64,000 nucleotides of DNA from Halioglobus maricola (GTDB taxonomy: Bacteria > Pseudomonadota > Gammaproteobacteria > Pseudomonadales > Halieaceae): NCBI RefSeq assembly GCF_009388985.1, contig NZ_CP036422.1:586501-650500 (forward strand), read 5' to 3'. The position numbers and the translations under genes were made by a program. Numbering within the stretch: position 1 is the first letter of the stretch; each line of letters starts with the position of its first letter. Shown piece by piece: positions 26,042-34,433 of this stretch. The notes under the pieces were generated by a model that had not been told where the DNA came from, ran no database searches, and saw only the letters and a list, made by a program, of their open reading frames with translations.

Positions 26042-26596
26042 TTAATTGCCGTAGCGTTCCTTGTACTCACTATACGTCAGCCCGGTCCAACGCTGGAACG
26101 CGCGGTAAAAGCTGTTCACCTCCAGGTAACCCAATTCGTCCGCCAGGCATTTGCCGGGTCGCCAGCGTTCCCGCAACGACCGTTCACAGCGATACTGCCG
26201 CACCCGGTCCAGCAGGAACTGGTAGTTGGTCTGGTCCTGCCGCAGTCGCCTGCGCAAGGTCGTACCGCTCATGCCCAGCGCTTCGGCGACAGAGTCGGCA
26301 CGCACGCGGGCGAGATTGCATTCCAGCAACATTTTTAACACCCGGTCAGTTGTGCGCCAGCGGGGCGCCGGTTTGATCGTGTCCGATGGAAGAAAGCCAT
26401 CGTCAGTCTCCTGGCGTGGCACAGGGGCCAGCAGGGGGTTGCCGATGAGATCTTTTATTTCGGGCAGGCGGCTGGAGCCAGCCCCCGCCCGAGCGCTCAG
26501 AGAGTGTTCCATAGCCAAAACGTCCGTGTTGTGGGTTAGAAACTGTTGTGTAAGCCGCCAGTTCCTGACGGTAGAGATCAGCCTAGCATAGGCCAC
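26042..26596 (-). CDS. AraC-family transcriptional regulator, short form
   Basis: DNA-binding protein of 184 residues whose C-terminal half is an AraC-type double helix-turn-helix (about 95-183). VAEALGMSGTTLRRRLRQ is the first HTH and VNSFYRAFQRWTGLTYSEY is the second. The N-terminal 90 residues are too short for the usual AraC or AraC_binding_2 sensor domain (families run 250-340 residues) and show no known fold. It may therefore be truncated or a genuinely short form. It is convergent with the diguanylate cyclase (10 bp apart) and has no evident target. Confidence 0.78.
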   Translation of the reverse strand: MAYARLISTVRNWRLTQQFLTHNTDVLAMEHSLSARAGAGSSRLPEIKDLIGNPLLAPVPRQETDDGFLPSDTIKPAPRWRTTDRVLKMLLECNLARVRADSVAEALGMSGTTLRRRLRQDQTNYQFLLDRVRQYRCERSLRERWRPGKCLADELGYLEVNSFYRAFQRWTGLTYSEYKERYGN

Positions 26597-26639
26597 GGGC
26601 TTGGCCAGAGATTGACCGATATTGGTGATTTCCTGGCGA

Positions 26640-28601
26640 CTAACCCTGCAGGTAGCCAGGCAGTGGGCAGTCCATGACGGCAGCCATCGCCGCCACTATC
26701 TCACGTTCTTCAGCGCTCACCGCACCGTCCGCGCCGGCGGCGAGGGTCATGGCCTTGAGCACCCGGGGTTTTAACAGGGGGTAGCAGCTGGCCAGTTCGT
26801 GCACCGCTTTGCTGAATGCCGCCACACTCATCTGCTCGCGCTCGAGGATAGCCAGTTGTTTGAGGCCCAGCGCGTCGGCACCCAGGCGGAATGCGGTTTG
26901 CTGGTCTGCGCTGTTTTCGTGGCCGCCTTCGTAAGCCAGTGTAGAAAGCACCACTCGCAGGTGATAGCGCACTTTCTCGAGTTTGCGGTAGCGCGGCGAG
27001 CTAGGTTTTACCTGGATGTATTCCGGGTCCAGGTAGTGCCTGGCCAATTGAAACAGGCACCATTCGTGGAGCTCGGTGCGGGTGTCGGCCTTGATCATCT
27101 GCAGCAGGTTGTTTTTCAGAACCCGGTATTGGCCTAGCGACATGGCCTTCAGGGCGGGCAGGCAAAGTTCGAGCAACGGCAACCGCCGGGGTGCTCCCAG
27201 CGCCTGCACCGCGGGATGTACAGTGTGGGTCAGTTCGGCCAGGCCCTGTACCCCGGAATCGGTCAGTAACGTCAGCTGGGCCTGGTAAATGGGTTCGGCA
27301 TTGCTCGCCAGCAGGGCGCACACCAGCGCCTGCGCGCCGAGTGGTTCATGGCTGTGCCGCACCAGCGCCACAGGAATGCCCTCGCGCGTGGCAGTGTCTG
27401 CTTCGAAGTCCTCGACCTCATCGAACCAGGCATCTTCGAGGGTCTCTTCCTGCTCAGCTGCCTCGGCTGTTATTGCTGCCGACGCCATTGCCGCTGCGAC
27501 AATACCCGCTCGGGCCAGGCCGGCCTCGGCCGCCGATGTGCCGGGGTTGGGGTAGACCTTCGGTTTGCGCTGGATGTACTCGCCGTTCCACTGCGGGTCC
27601 ACCCGCCTGATGCGATCCTGCAGGGGAGGGTGGGTGGCGAACAGTTGCCACAGGTGATGCTCTACCTGGCCGAAGAATATGTGTGACATTTCCACCGCGC
27701 GCGCCGCGTGAACCAGGGTGCCGGGCACGTAGCCACCGATCACTTTGAGCGCGTCGGCGATACTGCTGTTGTCACGGGTGAACTGTACCGCGCTGGCGTC
27801 GGCCAGATATTCTTTCTGTCGGCTGATCGCCGCTTTGATAAACCCTGCCGCCAGACCCCCCAGCCAGCCGAGCACCCACAGCACCAACCCGAGCAGCGGC
27901 AGTGCAGCCGCGCCCTTGTTGTTGCCACGCGCGCCGGTGCGCACGCGATGGCTGCTGCGCAGCAGCATGTGGCCTACATCGCCGACGAAGGTAATGCCTT
28001 TGAGTATCGCCGCCAGGCGGATGTTGAGGCGCATGTCGCCGTTGAGAATGTGACTGAATTCATGGGCGATCACGCCCTGTAGTTCGCTGCGGGTCAGGTG
28101 ATCGATGCAACCCCGGGTGACCGCCACAACCGCGTCCGCCGGCACGATGCCTGCGGCAAAGGCGTTGATGCCCCGCTCGTGTGGAAGCAAATAGACAGCG
28201 GGCACCGGCATATTCGCGGCCAGTGCCATTTCCTCTACGACATTCAGGCAGCGGCGCTCGGCCTTGTCGTCGGTCTGGGGCAGGATGCGCACGCCGCCCA
28301 TGCTTTCGGCGACCACCTTGCCGCCGGTAGAGAGCTGGATCCACTTGAATAGAATCACCAGCGCAATGGTGGCCGTGACCGCCATGCCAATTGCGCCGAA
28401 GCGCTGCCAGCTGAAAAACGAGAGGAAGCCCTGTACACCCCCCTGGCTGCCCGAGTAGATACTGTAGTCCTGGCCAAAATAGAGAAAGGCGGACACGACC
28501 AGGTTGGTCAGGAAGATGAGCGCGAACACCGCGAGCAGGAACAAGCCCACCAGCATGCGGGTGTTGCGTCTGGCGATATCCTGTTGCTGGAAAAAGTCCA
28601 C
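26640..28601 (-). CDS. M48-family (HtpX-like) membrane metallopeptidase with extended C-terminus
   Basis: Zinc endopeptidase of the inner membrane, 653 residues, more than twice the length of HtpX. Two N-terminal transmembrane segments (about 16-42, 65-88) precede the catalytic domain with HEFSH (about 179-183) and a downstream glutamate region (EYLADASAVQFTR). Two further hydrophobic segments lie around 218-255. The long C-terminal part (about 340-653) ends with a TerB-like helical domain (LKAMTLAAGADGAVSAEE). The gene follows lemA by 24 bp; LemA-M48 pairs are common and are thought to act together at the membrane. Confidence 0.87.
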   Translation of the reverse strand: MDFFQQQDIARRNTRMLVGLFLLAVFALIFLTNLVVSAFLYFGQDYSIYSGSQGGVQGFLSFFSWQRFGAIGMAVTATIALVILFKWIQLSTGGKVVAESMGGVRILPQTDDKAERRCLNVVEEMALAANMPVPAVYLLPHERGINAFAAGIVPADAVVAVTRGCIDHLTRSELQGVIAHEFSHILNGDMRLNIRLAAILKGITFVGDVGHMLLRSSHRVRTGARGNNKGAAALPLLGLVLWVLGWLGGLAAGFIKAAISRQKEYLADASAVQFTRDNSSIADALKVIGGYVPGTLVHAARAVEMSHIFFGQVEHHLWQLFATHPPLQDRIRRVDPQWNGEYIQRKPKVYPNPGTSAAEAGLARAGIVAAAMASAAITAEAAEQEETLEDAWFDEVEDFEADTATREGIPVALVRHSHEPLGAQALVCALLASNAEPIYQAQLTLLTDSGVQGLAELTHTVHPAVQALGAPRRLPLLELCLPALKAMSLGQYRVLKNNLLQMIKADTRTELHEWCLFQLARHYLDPEYIQVKPSSPRYRKLEKVRYHLRVVLSTLAYEGGHENSADQQTAFRLGADALGLKQLAILEREQMSVAAFSKAVHELASCYPLLKPRVLKAMTLAAGADGAVSAEEREIVAAMAAVMDCPLPGYLQG

Positions 28602-28625
28602 GGGGCAGGTGCGAGTCGAGCGGCC

Positions 28626-29216
28626 TTAGAACTCCACTTTCGGCGCGGCTTGAATCTGCGCAGTGTCGTCAAATTCCAGCAGCTGGGCATCTTCAGGATG
28701 GCCGAACCGGGCGGCGAAGAATACCGGCGGGAAACTCTGGCGATAAGTGTTGTAGCTCATGACTGCGTCGTTGAAACCCTGGCGGGCAAATGCAATGCGG
28801 TTCTCGGTAGTGGTGAGTTCCTCGGTCAGCTGCATCATGTTGTCGCTAGCCTTGAGGTCCGGGTAGGCTTCCATGGTTACGTTGAGCTTCCCAAGGGCTC
28901 CCTGCAATGCATTTTCCGCGCTGGCCAGTTTGCTGAGATCAGCGCCGCCCAGGTTGCCACCCTCCAGCGCTTTGAGCACCGCGGCGGCGTCATTGCGCGC
29001 GGTCACCACGGCGTCCAGCGTTTCCCGCTCGTGAGCAAGATAGCCCTTGGCCGTTTCCACCAGGTTCGGAATCAGGTCATAGCGGCGCTTGAGCTGCACC
29101 TCGATCTGGGCGAAAGCATTCTTGAAGCGGTTCTTCAGGGTCACCAGCTGGTTGTAGATGCTGATGATATAGATGACTGCCGCGAGCAGTACCAGCCAGA
29201 AAATGATGCTTCCCAT
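28626..29216 (-). CDS. lemA: LemA-family membrane protein
   Basis: The 196-residue protein has one N-terminal transmembrane helix (about 3-22) and a long helical bundle. The family signature is visible: YNQLVTLKNRFKNAFAQIEVQLKRRYDLIPNLVETAKGY in the helix after the membrane segment, and SYNTYRQSFPPVFFAARFG near the end. LemA proteins are outward-facing membrane proteins of unclear biochemical role, often encoded beside M48/HtpX-like peptidases, as here. It is the first gene of the pair. Confidence 0.92.
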   Translation of the reverse strand: MGSIIFWLVLLAAVIYIISIYNQLVTLKNRFKNAFAQIEVQLKRRYDLIPNLVETAKGYLAHERETLDAVVTARNDAAAVLKALEGGNLGGADLSKLASAENALQGALGKLNVTMEAYPDLKASDNMMQLTEELTTTENRIAFARQGFNDAVMSYNTYRQSFPPVFFAARFGHPEDAQLLEFDDTAQIQAAPKVEF

Positions 29217-29302
29217 GTTTCAGTCCTCGTGAGATACCCAATCAGTCTGCATCGATACTAGCATCGGCAGGCAGTAAATGCCTGCGCGGAAGATGCCAGC
29301 GT

Positions 29303-29578
29303 TCAGTCGCTCAACTGCACCAGGCCCATGTCCACCAACTGCTTGAACAGCTTTTCCATATCCTCTTCGAGCTGGTCCTCATCTACCTCGTACTCGGCCA
29401 GCATGCGATCGTAGATGTCCTGCAGCGTATTGGTTGACTCCGCCAGCTGCCAGATACGCGTGCCGACCTCATCGAGGCCGAAGTAGTTTTCACTCTTAAG
29501 GTCGAGAATCACCGTTTCACCGGATACTTCCTGGGAGATGGCATCGGCGGAGATGGAGACTTGCTGGGCGAGGTTCAT
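29303..29578 (-). CDS. PqqD-family protein (orphan)
   Basis: Small 91-residue protein of the PqqD fold, which in known systems binds precursor peptides and presents them to radical-SAM or other modifying enzymes. The start MNLAQQVSISADAISQEV is chosen because the coding signal and the PqqD domain begin there; the frame continues open for another 149 codons upstream, but that part reads across the divergent gene. The pattern TVILDLKSENYFGLDEVGTRIWQL is typical. No precursor peptide or radical-SAM gene is adjacent: the neighbours are lemA and the VanX-type dipeptidase. Function here is unknown. Confidence 0.82.
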   Translation of the reverse strand: MNLAQQVSISADAISQEVSGETVILDLKSENYFGLDEVGTRIWQLAESTNTLQDIYDRMLAEYEVDEDQLEEDMEKLFKQLVDMGLVQLSD

Positions 29579-29692
29579 GGGTAAATGTCCACGGGGTAAA
29601 TTCAGTGCTCTAAGCCTGATAAAGTCACGCCGTGATTGCAAGCCTGTTTGGGCTGTGCAACATTCAGCCATGGATACATCCCGGAGCTTACC

Positions 29693-30349
29693 TTGAATAG
29701 ATTCGCACTTTTGCTGGCCTTCTTCGCGGCCAACACCATGGCTGCAGAACCCGCGCTGGTTGATATTAAAGGCGTTGCCCCGGTGGTCAAGGTGGACGCG
29801 CGTTACGCTGGCAGCGACAATTTTGTGGGCGCGGTGGTCGACGGCTACCACAGCAACAAGTGCCTTCTTACCGAGCAGGCAGCTGCGGCCCTCGCTGCGG
29901 CTCAGCAGGAGTTTGCCGACTTCGGGTTGCAGCTGGTGATCTACGATTGTTTCCGGCCCCAGCGGGCCGTCGATCACTTCTTGCGCTGGACCCGTGATGA
30001 GGCCGATACTAAAACGCGCGCGCAATACTACCCCGGTATTCCCAAGTCAGAACTGGTTCCGCTGGGCTATATCGCCGAGCAGTCGGGTCACTCTCGCGGC
30101 AGCACGGTCGATCTCTCCCTGCAAACGGAGGCAGGGGATTTGCTCGACATGGGTTCCCCCTGGGATTTCTTTGATCCGCTGTCCAACACCGAGAACCCGT
30201 CGATCCCGGCGCAGGCAAAAGCGAACCGTCTGTTGTTGCGTGCGGTGATGGCGCAACACGGCTTTGCCAACTACCCGGCCGAGTGGTGGCACTTCACCCT
30301 CGTTGATGAACCCAATACCGATGAGTACTGGGATCAGCCGGTGCGGTGA
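29693..30349 (+). CDS. ddpX: D-alanyl-D-alanine dipeptidase (VanX/DdpX family)
   Basis: Zinc dipeptidase (peptidase M15D) that splits D-Ala-D-Ala, probably for recycling in the periplasm. The start is a TTG giving MNRFALLLAFFAANTMAAEP, a clean signal peptide; the longer frame from 29636 adds 19 residues that do not look like a signal. Zinc motifs are SGHSRGSTVDLSL (the SxHxxGxxxD pattern) and EWWHF near the C-terminus, and the substrate-anchoring arginine lies in DCFRPQRAV. Periplasmic location and absence of vanH/vanA neighbours argue for a housekeeping role rather than glycopeptide resistance. Confidence 0.88.
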   Translation: MNRFALLLAFFAANTMAAEPALVDIKGVAPVVKVDARYAGSDNFVGAVVDGYHSNKCLLTEQAAAALAAAQQEFADFGLQLVIYDCFRPQRAVDHFLRWTRDEADTKTRAQYYPGIPKSELVPLGYIAEQSGHSRGSTVDLSLQTEAGDLLDMGSPWDFFDPLSNTENPSIPAQAKANRLLLRAVMAQHGFANYPAEWWHFTLVDEPNTDEYWDQPVR

Positions 30350-30439
30350 GCCCATGGGCTTTTGCCCAATGTGAACCGGTGGTCTAGGCTCTTTGCATGA
30401 AATGGATATGAGCATTAGCTCTCGTCAAGGAAGGTCACC

Positions 30440-32173
30440 ATGTTCAAAGCGCTCTCTACCGTCGTTCTGGCGGCAGCCGTCGTTGCCTGCAGCCAGGACC
30501 AGGCTCCCGGTGCCGACAGCACTGCTACCGCTCCCCCTGAAGCCTCCGCGCAACCGGCAGCCTCGCCGCCATTGACCGATGCCCAATTGATTGCGCGCGC
30601 TCAGGCGCCGCTATTGGCCGGCATGGGTGATCATCATTTCCCCATCAGCAGCAAAGTGGCTGGCGTGCAGCGTTACTTCGATCAGGGCATGGCCATGGCC
30701 GCCGGATTCAACCACGCCGAGGCGGTGCGGGCCTTCAAGGCCTCACAGCGGCTGGACCCGAATTGCGCCATGTGTTTCTGGGGCGAGGCCCTGGCCACGG
30801 GGCCCAACATTAACGTCACCAGCAAAGGCAAGGCGATCATGTCGCCCGAGGCGCGTCGCTCTGCCTATGCAGCGATTCAGCAGGCCGTGGCACTCAGTGC
30901 CAATATCCCCCAGCGTGAGCGCGACTATATCGAGGCCCAGGCTACTCGCTACGACGGCAACCCTGAGACTGATCGAGACGCACTGGACCTTGCCTATGCC
31001 AAAGCCATGCGCGAACTGGCGGCCGGGTATCCGGAGGACGACGATGCCCAGGCCCTGTTTGCCGAGGCGCTGATGAACACCATGCCCTGGGATTACTGGC
31101 TGGATGGCGAGAACCCCCGGCCTGATACCAAGGAAGTGATCGCCGCGCTGGAAACCGTCATGGCCCGCAGCCCCAAGCATCCGCTGGCACTGCATCTGTA
31201 CATTCACGCGGTGGAAGCCTCATCCAACCCCGGCCGCGCCGAGCAAGCGGCCGATGACCTGGCCGACCTGGTGCCGGGCTCCGGTCATCTGGTGCATATG
31301 CCCTCACACATCTACTGGCGTATTGGCCGTTACTACGATGCCTCCGAGGCTAATGTTAAGGCGGCAAAGGTGGATGAAGACTACATTGCCCAATGCAATG
31401 CCCAGGGTTTCTATCCAGCGATGTACTACCCGCACAATATTCATTTTCTGTGGGCCTCTGCCAGCATGGAAGGTCGCAGCGAGGTGGCCATCGAAGCCGG
31501 CCGCAAGGTCGCGCGCAATGTGCGTCTGGAACAGATCAGGGAATTTCCGACCGTGGAATTTTTCCAGACCGTGCCGCTGCTGACCCTGGTGCGCTTTGCT
31601 CGCTGGGACGAGATTCTTGCCGAGCCTGAGCCGCCCGGTGAGCTGCCTTTTTCCAGGGCAATCTGGCACTACGCCCGATCAGTCGCCTACGCGCGCGGGG
31701 GTGAGAGTGAAAAGGCGCAAGACGAAATCGATGCGCTGGCACCACTGATGAAAACGGAGTCGGTCTGGTCGCTGGATGGTAATGACTACCCGGCGAGCCA
31801 GGTGTTGGCGATCGCTCATGCGCTTGCATTGGGCGAACTCGCCCAGGCCGGGGGTGAGCTTGACGCGGCCATTGGTTACTATCAGGCGGCGGTAGCCGCA
31901 CAGGACGAATTGCCTTACACCGAGCCGCCTTTCTGGTACTACCCCACGCGGCAATCGCTGGGTCATGCCTTGCTCGCAAAGCAGGACTACGCGGCGGCGG
32001 AACAAGTGTATCGCGCCGATCTCAAGCAGTATCCGCGCAACGGCTGGTCCATGTATGGCCTGGCGTTAAGCCTGACGGCGCAGGAGCGGCAGGACGAAGC
32101 GGACGCGATATTGGTCCGCTTCGAAGGGGTGTGGCAGCGCGCCGATGTGGCGCTGGCGTCTTCGGTGCTCTAG
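30440..32173 (+). CDS. Tetratricopeptide-repeat lipoprotein of unknown function
   Basis: 577 residues with a lipobox VVAC (C17), so predicted to be lipid-anchored, followed by a Pro/Ala/Thr-rich linker. The body is helical with TPR-like units, for example FNHAEAVRAFKASQRLDPN at about 93-111 and YAAAEQVYRADLKQYPRNG near 516-534. Conserved-looking blocks CAMCFWGEALATGPN, ALHLYIHAVEAS and HLVHMPSHIYWRIGRY point to a known but uncharacterised family of TPR proteins with histidine-rich motifs that could bind metal. It overlaps the convergent dehydrogenase gene by 4 bp. Confidence 0.75.
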   Translation: MFKALSTVVLAAAVVACSQDQAPGADSTATAPPEASAQPAASPPLTDAQLIARAQAPLLAGMGDHHFPISSKVAGVQRYFDQGMAMAAGFNHAEAVRAFKASQRLDPNCAMCFWGEALATGPNINVTSKGKAIMSPEARRSAYAAIQQAVALSANIPQRERDYIEAQATRYDGNPETDRDALDLAYAKAMRELAAGYPEDDDAQALFAEALMNTMPWDYWLDGENPRPDTKEVIAALETVMARSPKHPLALHLYIHAVEASSNPGRAEQAADDLADLVPGSGHLVHMPSHIYWRIGRYYDASEANVKAAKVDEDYIAQCNAQGFYPAMYYPHNIHFLWASASMEGRSEVAIEAGRKVARNVRLEQIREFPTVEFFQTVPLLTLVRFARWDEILAEPEPPGELPFSRAIWHYARSVAYARGGESEKAQDEIDALAPLMKTESVWSLDGNDYPASQVLAIAHALALGELAQAGGELDAAIGYYQAAVAAQDELPYTEPPFWYYPTRQSLGHALLAKQDYAAAEQVYRADLKQYPRNGWSMYGLALSLTAQERQDEADAILVRFEGVWQRADVALASSVL

Positions 32174-33279
32174 TAACCGGCCTGGGTGTTCACCACATTC
32201 AGCAGCGCATCGCCTGCGACGTAGCGGCGCAGGTTCTCGATGGTGACGATACTCACACGCTTGATCGTGCCGGCGCCTGACGCCGACAGGTGGGGCGTGA
32301 TGATCACATTGTCCATTTTCCAGAGCGGGTGATCGGCGGGCAGCGGCTCGGGGTCGGTCACGTCCAGGCCCGCGCCATAAATCTGACCGGATTCCAGTGC
32401 CGCCATCAGGGCGTCGGTATCGGTACTCTTGCCGCGTCCGATGGACAGGAACATGGCGCCAGGTTTGGCGGCGTCAAAAAATGCCTTGTTGAACAGGCCG
32501 GTGGTCGCCGGGGTGAGTGGCAAGGCGTTGACGATCACGTCGGCTTCGCCTGCGAGTTTGTGCAGTTCATCGCCGAGGCCGACATACTTCACGAAGTCCG
32601 GGCCAGTGCGGCTGGAGTTGCGGGTCGCTGTTATCTGCATACCGAGGGCGTGGCCACGGCGGGCAATTTCAGTGCCGATGCCACCGAGCCCAACCACTAA
32701 CATGGTCTTGCCTTCGAGTTCGCCAAACGGCATGTTGCGCGCGGCGCCGCCCAGCCACTGGCCATCCTGTTGTGCGGCCACCAGCAGGGGCAGGTTGCGT
32801 GACAGTGCCAGCAGCATGGCGATGGTGTGCTCAGCGATCGCTGGACCCATGAGTCGTTTGCTGTTGCTCAGCACACGGTTGTCAAAGGCCTCCATCGGGC
32901 AGCGGTCGACGCCGGCTGACCAGTTGTGTACCCACAGGAGAGAATCGCTGGCCGCTTCAATGAGCTGCGGCCTGCAGATGCCGATGAGTGCATCGGCATC
33001 TGCCAATTCAGCACTGACGCTTTCGCCGGTGACAAACGTCAGAGGCACATCGCCAGCGGCGGCCAGCAGGGCGTCCTTGTAGCCCGGCACTGCCTGGACC
33101 AATTGCGCTGGCATCGCGACGACAATCTTTTTGGGCGCCCAGTTGGGATGGCTGCGAACTGGCGTTGGCCCCTCCCGCAGCGAGAGCTGCTCGATGAGCG
33201 CCTGTGCCTCGGGCGAAGGGCTGCCCAGAGTGGGTACTGAAATGAGAGCTGTGAAAATCAGGAGTAGAATGTTGCGCAT
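32170..33279 (-). CDS. D-2-hydroxyacid dehydrogenase with apparent signal peptide
   Basis: NAD(P)-dependent 2-hydroxyacid dehydrogenase family, 369 residues. The fold markers are the nucleotide-binding VVGLGGIGTEIARR (about 194-207), the catalytic Arg in GRGKSTDTDAL, the Glu in DVTDPEPLP and the His in ITPHLSASG. The oddity is the first 19 residues (MRNILLLIFTALISVPTLG), a convincing Sec signal not expected on an NAD-dependent enzyme. Either the protein acts in the periplasm with trapped cofactor or the true start is internal, though I see no internal ATG before the domain. The substrate cannot be read from sequence. Divergent from the EamA gene by 12 bp. Confidence 0.8.
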   Translation of the reverse strand: MRNILLLIFTALISVPTLGSPSPEAQALIEQLSLREGPTPVRSHPNWAPKKIVVAMPAQLVQAVPGYKDALLAAAGDVPLTFVTGESVSAELADADALIGICRPQLIEAASDSLLWVHNWSAGVDRCPMEAFDNRVLSNSKRLMGPAIAEHTIAMLLALSRNLPLLVAAQQDGQWLGGAARNMPFGELEGKTMLVVGLGGIGTEIARRGHALGMQITATRNSSRTGPDFVKYVGLGDELHKLAGEADVIVNALPLTPATTGLFNKAFFDAAKPGAMFLSIGRGKSTDTDALMAALESGQIYGAGLDVTDPEPLPADHPLWKMDNVIITPHLSASGAGTIKRVSIVTIENLRRYVAGDALLNVVNTQAGY

Positions 33280-33291
33280 GATAATTCCCTG

Positions 33292-34311
33292 ATGCTTGAA
33301 TTATTGTTAGCTTGTCCGAAAGGTGTGAGCATACATCATCACCCGCCTTATAGGTCCATAGGTATTCCTCTGTCTCCCACAACAAAACCTGCAGCACAGC
33401 GCAGTAACACCTTCCGCGCAGTTGCCTGGATGATGCTGGCGCTATTCTGCTTCTGCATGCTCGCGGTCGCGAGCAGAGAGCTGACCCGTGACATGGGCAC
33501 GGTACAGATCCTGTTCTGGCGCAGCTTGCTGGGTGTAACGATGATGAGTGTGTTGCTTTACTCGCGGGGGCACTTGAATCGCACTGGCCTCAGGCCGGAA
33601 TTGGCGCCATGGCACCTGTTGCGCAATGGCGCCCACTTTGCCGGGCAGTGTGCCTGGTTGCTCGCTATTGCGGCTCTGCCTCTGGCAGAAGTGTTTGCGC
33701 TTGAATTCACCACGCCGTTCTGGGCAGCACTACTGGCGGCGATATTTATGGGTGAGGCGATGAACCGGGGGCGCTGGGCGTCTGTGGTGCTCGGCCTGGT
33801 GGGGGTGTTGGTGATTCTGCGCCCAGGCACTGCTGCCATCAATCCCGCAAGTCTCATTATGCTGGCCGGTGCGGTGGGTTTTGGCATCAGTGTGATCGTC
33901 ACGCGCAAGCTGACCCTGTTGCTGTACGGTACCCGTCACGCGTTCATGTTGGTGCTCTGGTATATGACGGCGATGCAGTGCCTGTTTGCACTGGTATTGC
34001 TGTTGCCCTCGCCCGGGCTCCCACCGGCGGATGCCTGGCCCTGGATGGTGGCGGCGGCCGTCGCAGCGCTGGTAGCGCACTACTGCCTAACCCGCGCTTT
34101 GTCCTATGCCGATGCAGCGATCGTGATGCCTATCGATTACCTGCGCCTGCCGCTGATTATGGTCACCGCCTGGTTGCTTTACGATGAGGCGGTGACCGTT
34201 TGGTTGGTTGCCGGGTCGGCGTTGATAGTTTGTGGTAATGCGATGGGGCTTTATATGGAGACTGTGCGCAAAAGAAGTGCTTCGACCGCGCCTGGAGAGC
34301 GCTTACGTTGA
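33292..34311 (+). CDS. EamA/DMT-family transporter
   Basis: Drug/metabolite-transporter superfamily protein of 339 residues with ten predicted transmembrane helices in two EamA halves (about 45-175 and 185-320). The conserved RSLLGV segment follows helix 2 and MPIDYLRLPLIM lies near helix 9. Substrates in this family range from amino acids to purines, and none can be assigned here. The first about 43 residues are hydrophilic and unlike the family, so the start may be too early, but no better ATG is present before the first helix; a GTG at codon 12 is an option. Confidence 0.85.
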   Translation: MLELLLACPKGVSIHHHPPYRSIGIPLSPTTKPAAQRSNTFRAVAWMMLALFCFCMLAVASRELTRDMGTVQILFWRSLLGVTMMSVLLYSRGHLNRTGLRPELAPWHLLRNGAHFAGQCAWLLAIAALPLAEVFALEFTTPFWAALLAAIFMGEAMNRGRWASVVLGLVGVLVILRPGTAAINPASLIMLAGAVGFGISVIVTRKLTLLLYGTRHAFMLVLWYMTAMQCLFALVLLLPSPGLPPADAWPWMVAAAVAALVAHYCLTRALSYADAAIVMPIDYLRLPLIMVTAWLLYDEAVTVWLVAGSALIVCGNAMGLYMETVRKRSASTAPGERLR

Positions 34312-34433
34312 TAGCGTTAAAGGTTCCATCTAAACGCCTTTTCTCAATTCAAGAATTGTCAGTGATATGAATATCGAGTAGTTTCTTGGTTTACAAAAGG
34401 TTCATAACACAAATAACTTTCGGGGTACGATCA

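Noticed and set aside
29693..30349. VanX-type gene as a sign of vancomycin resistance
   Set aside because: No vanH, vanA or regulator genes nearby, and the protein has a signal peptide, so peptidoglycan recycling is more likely.
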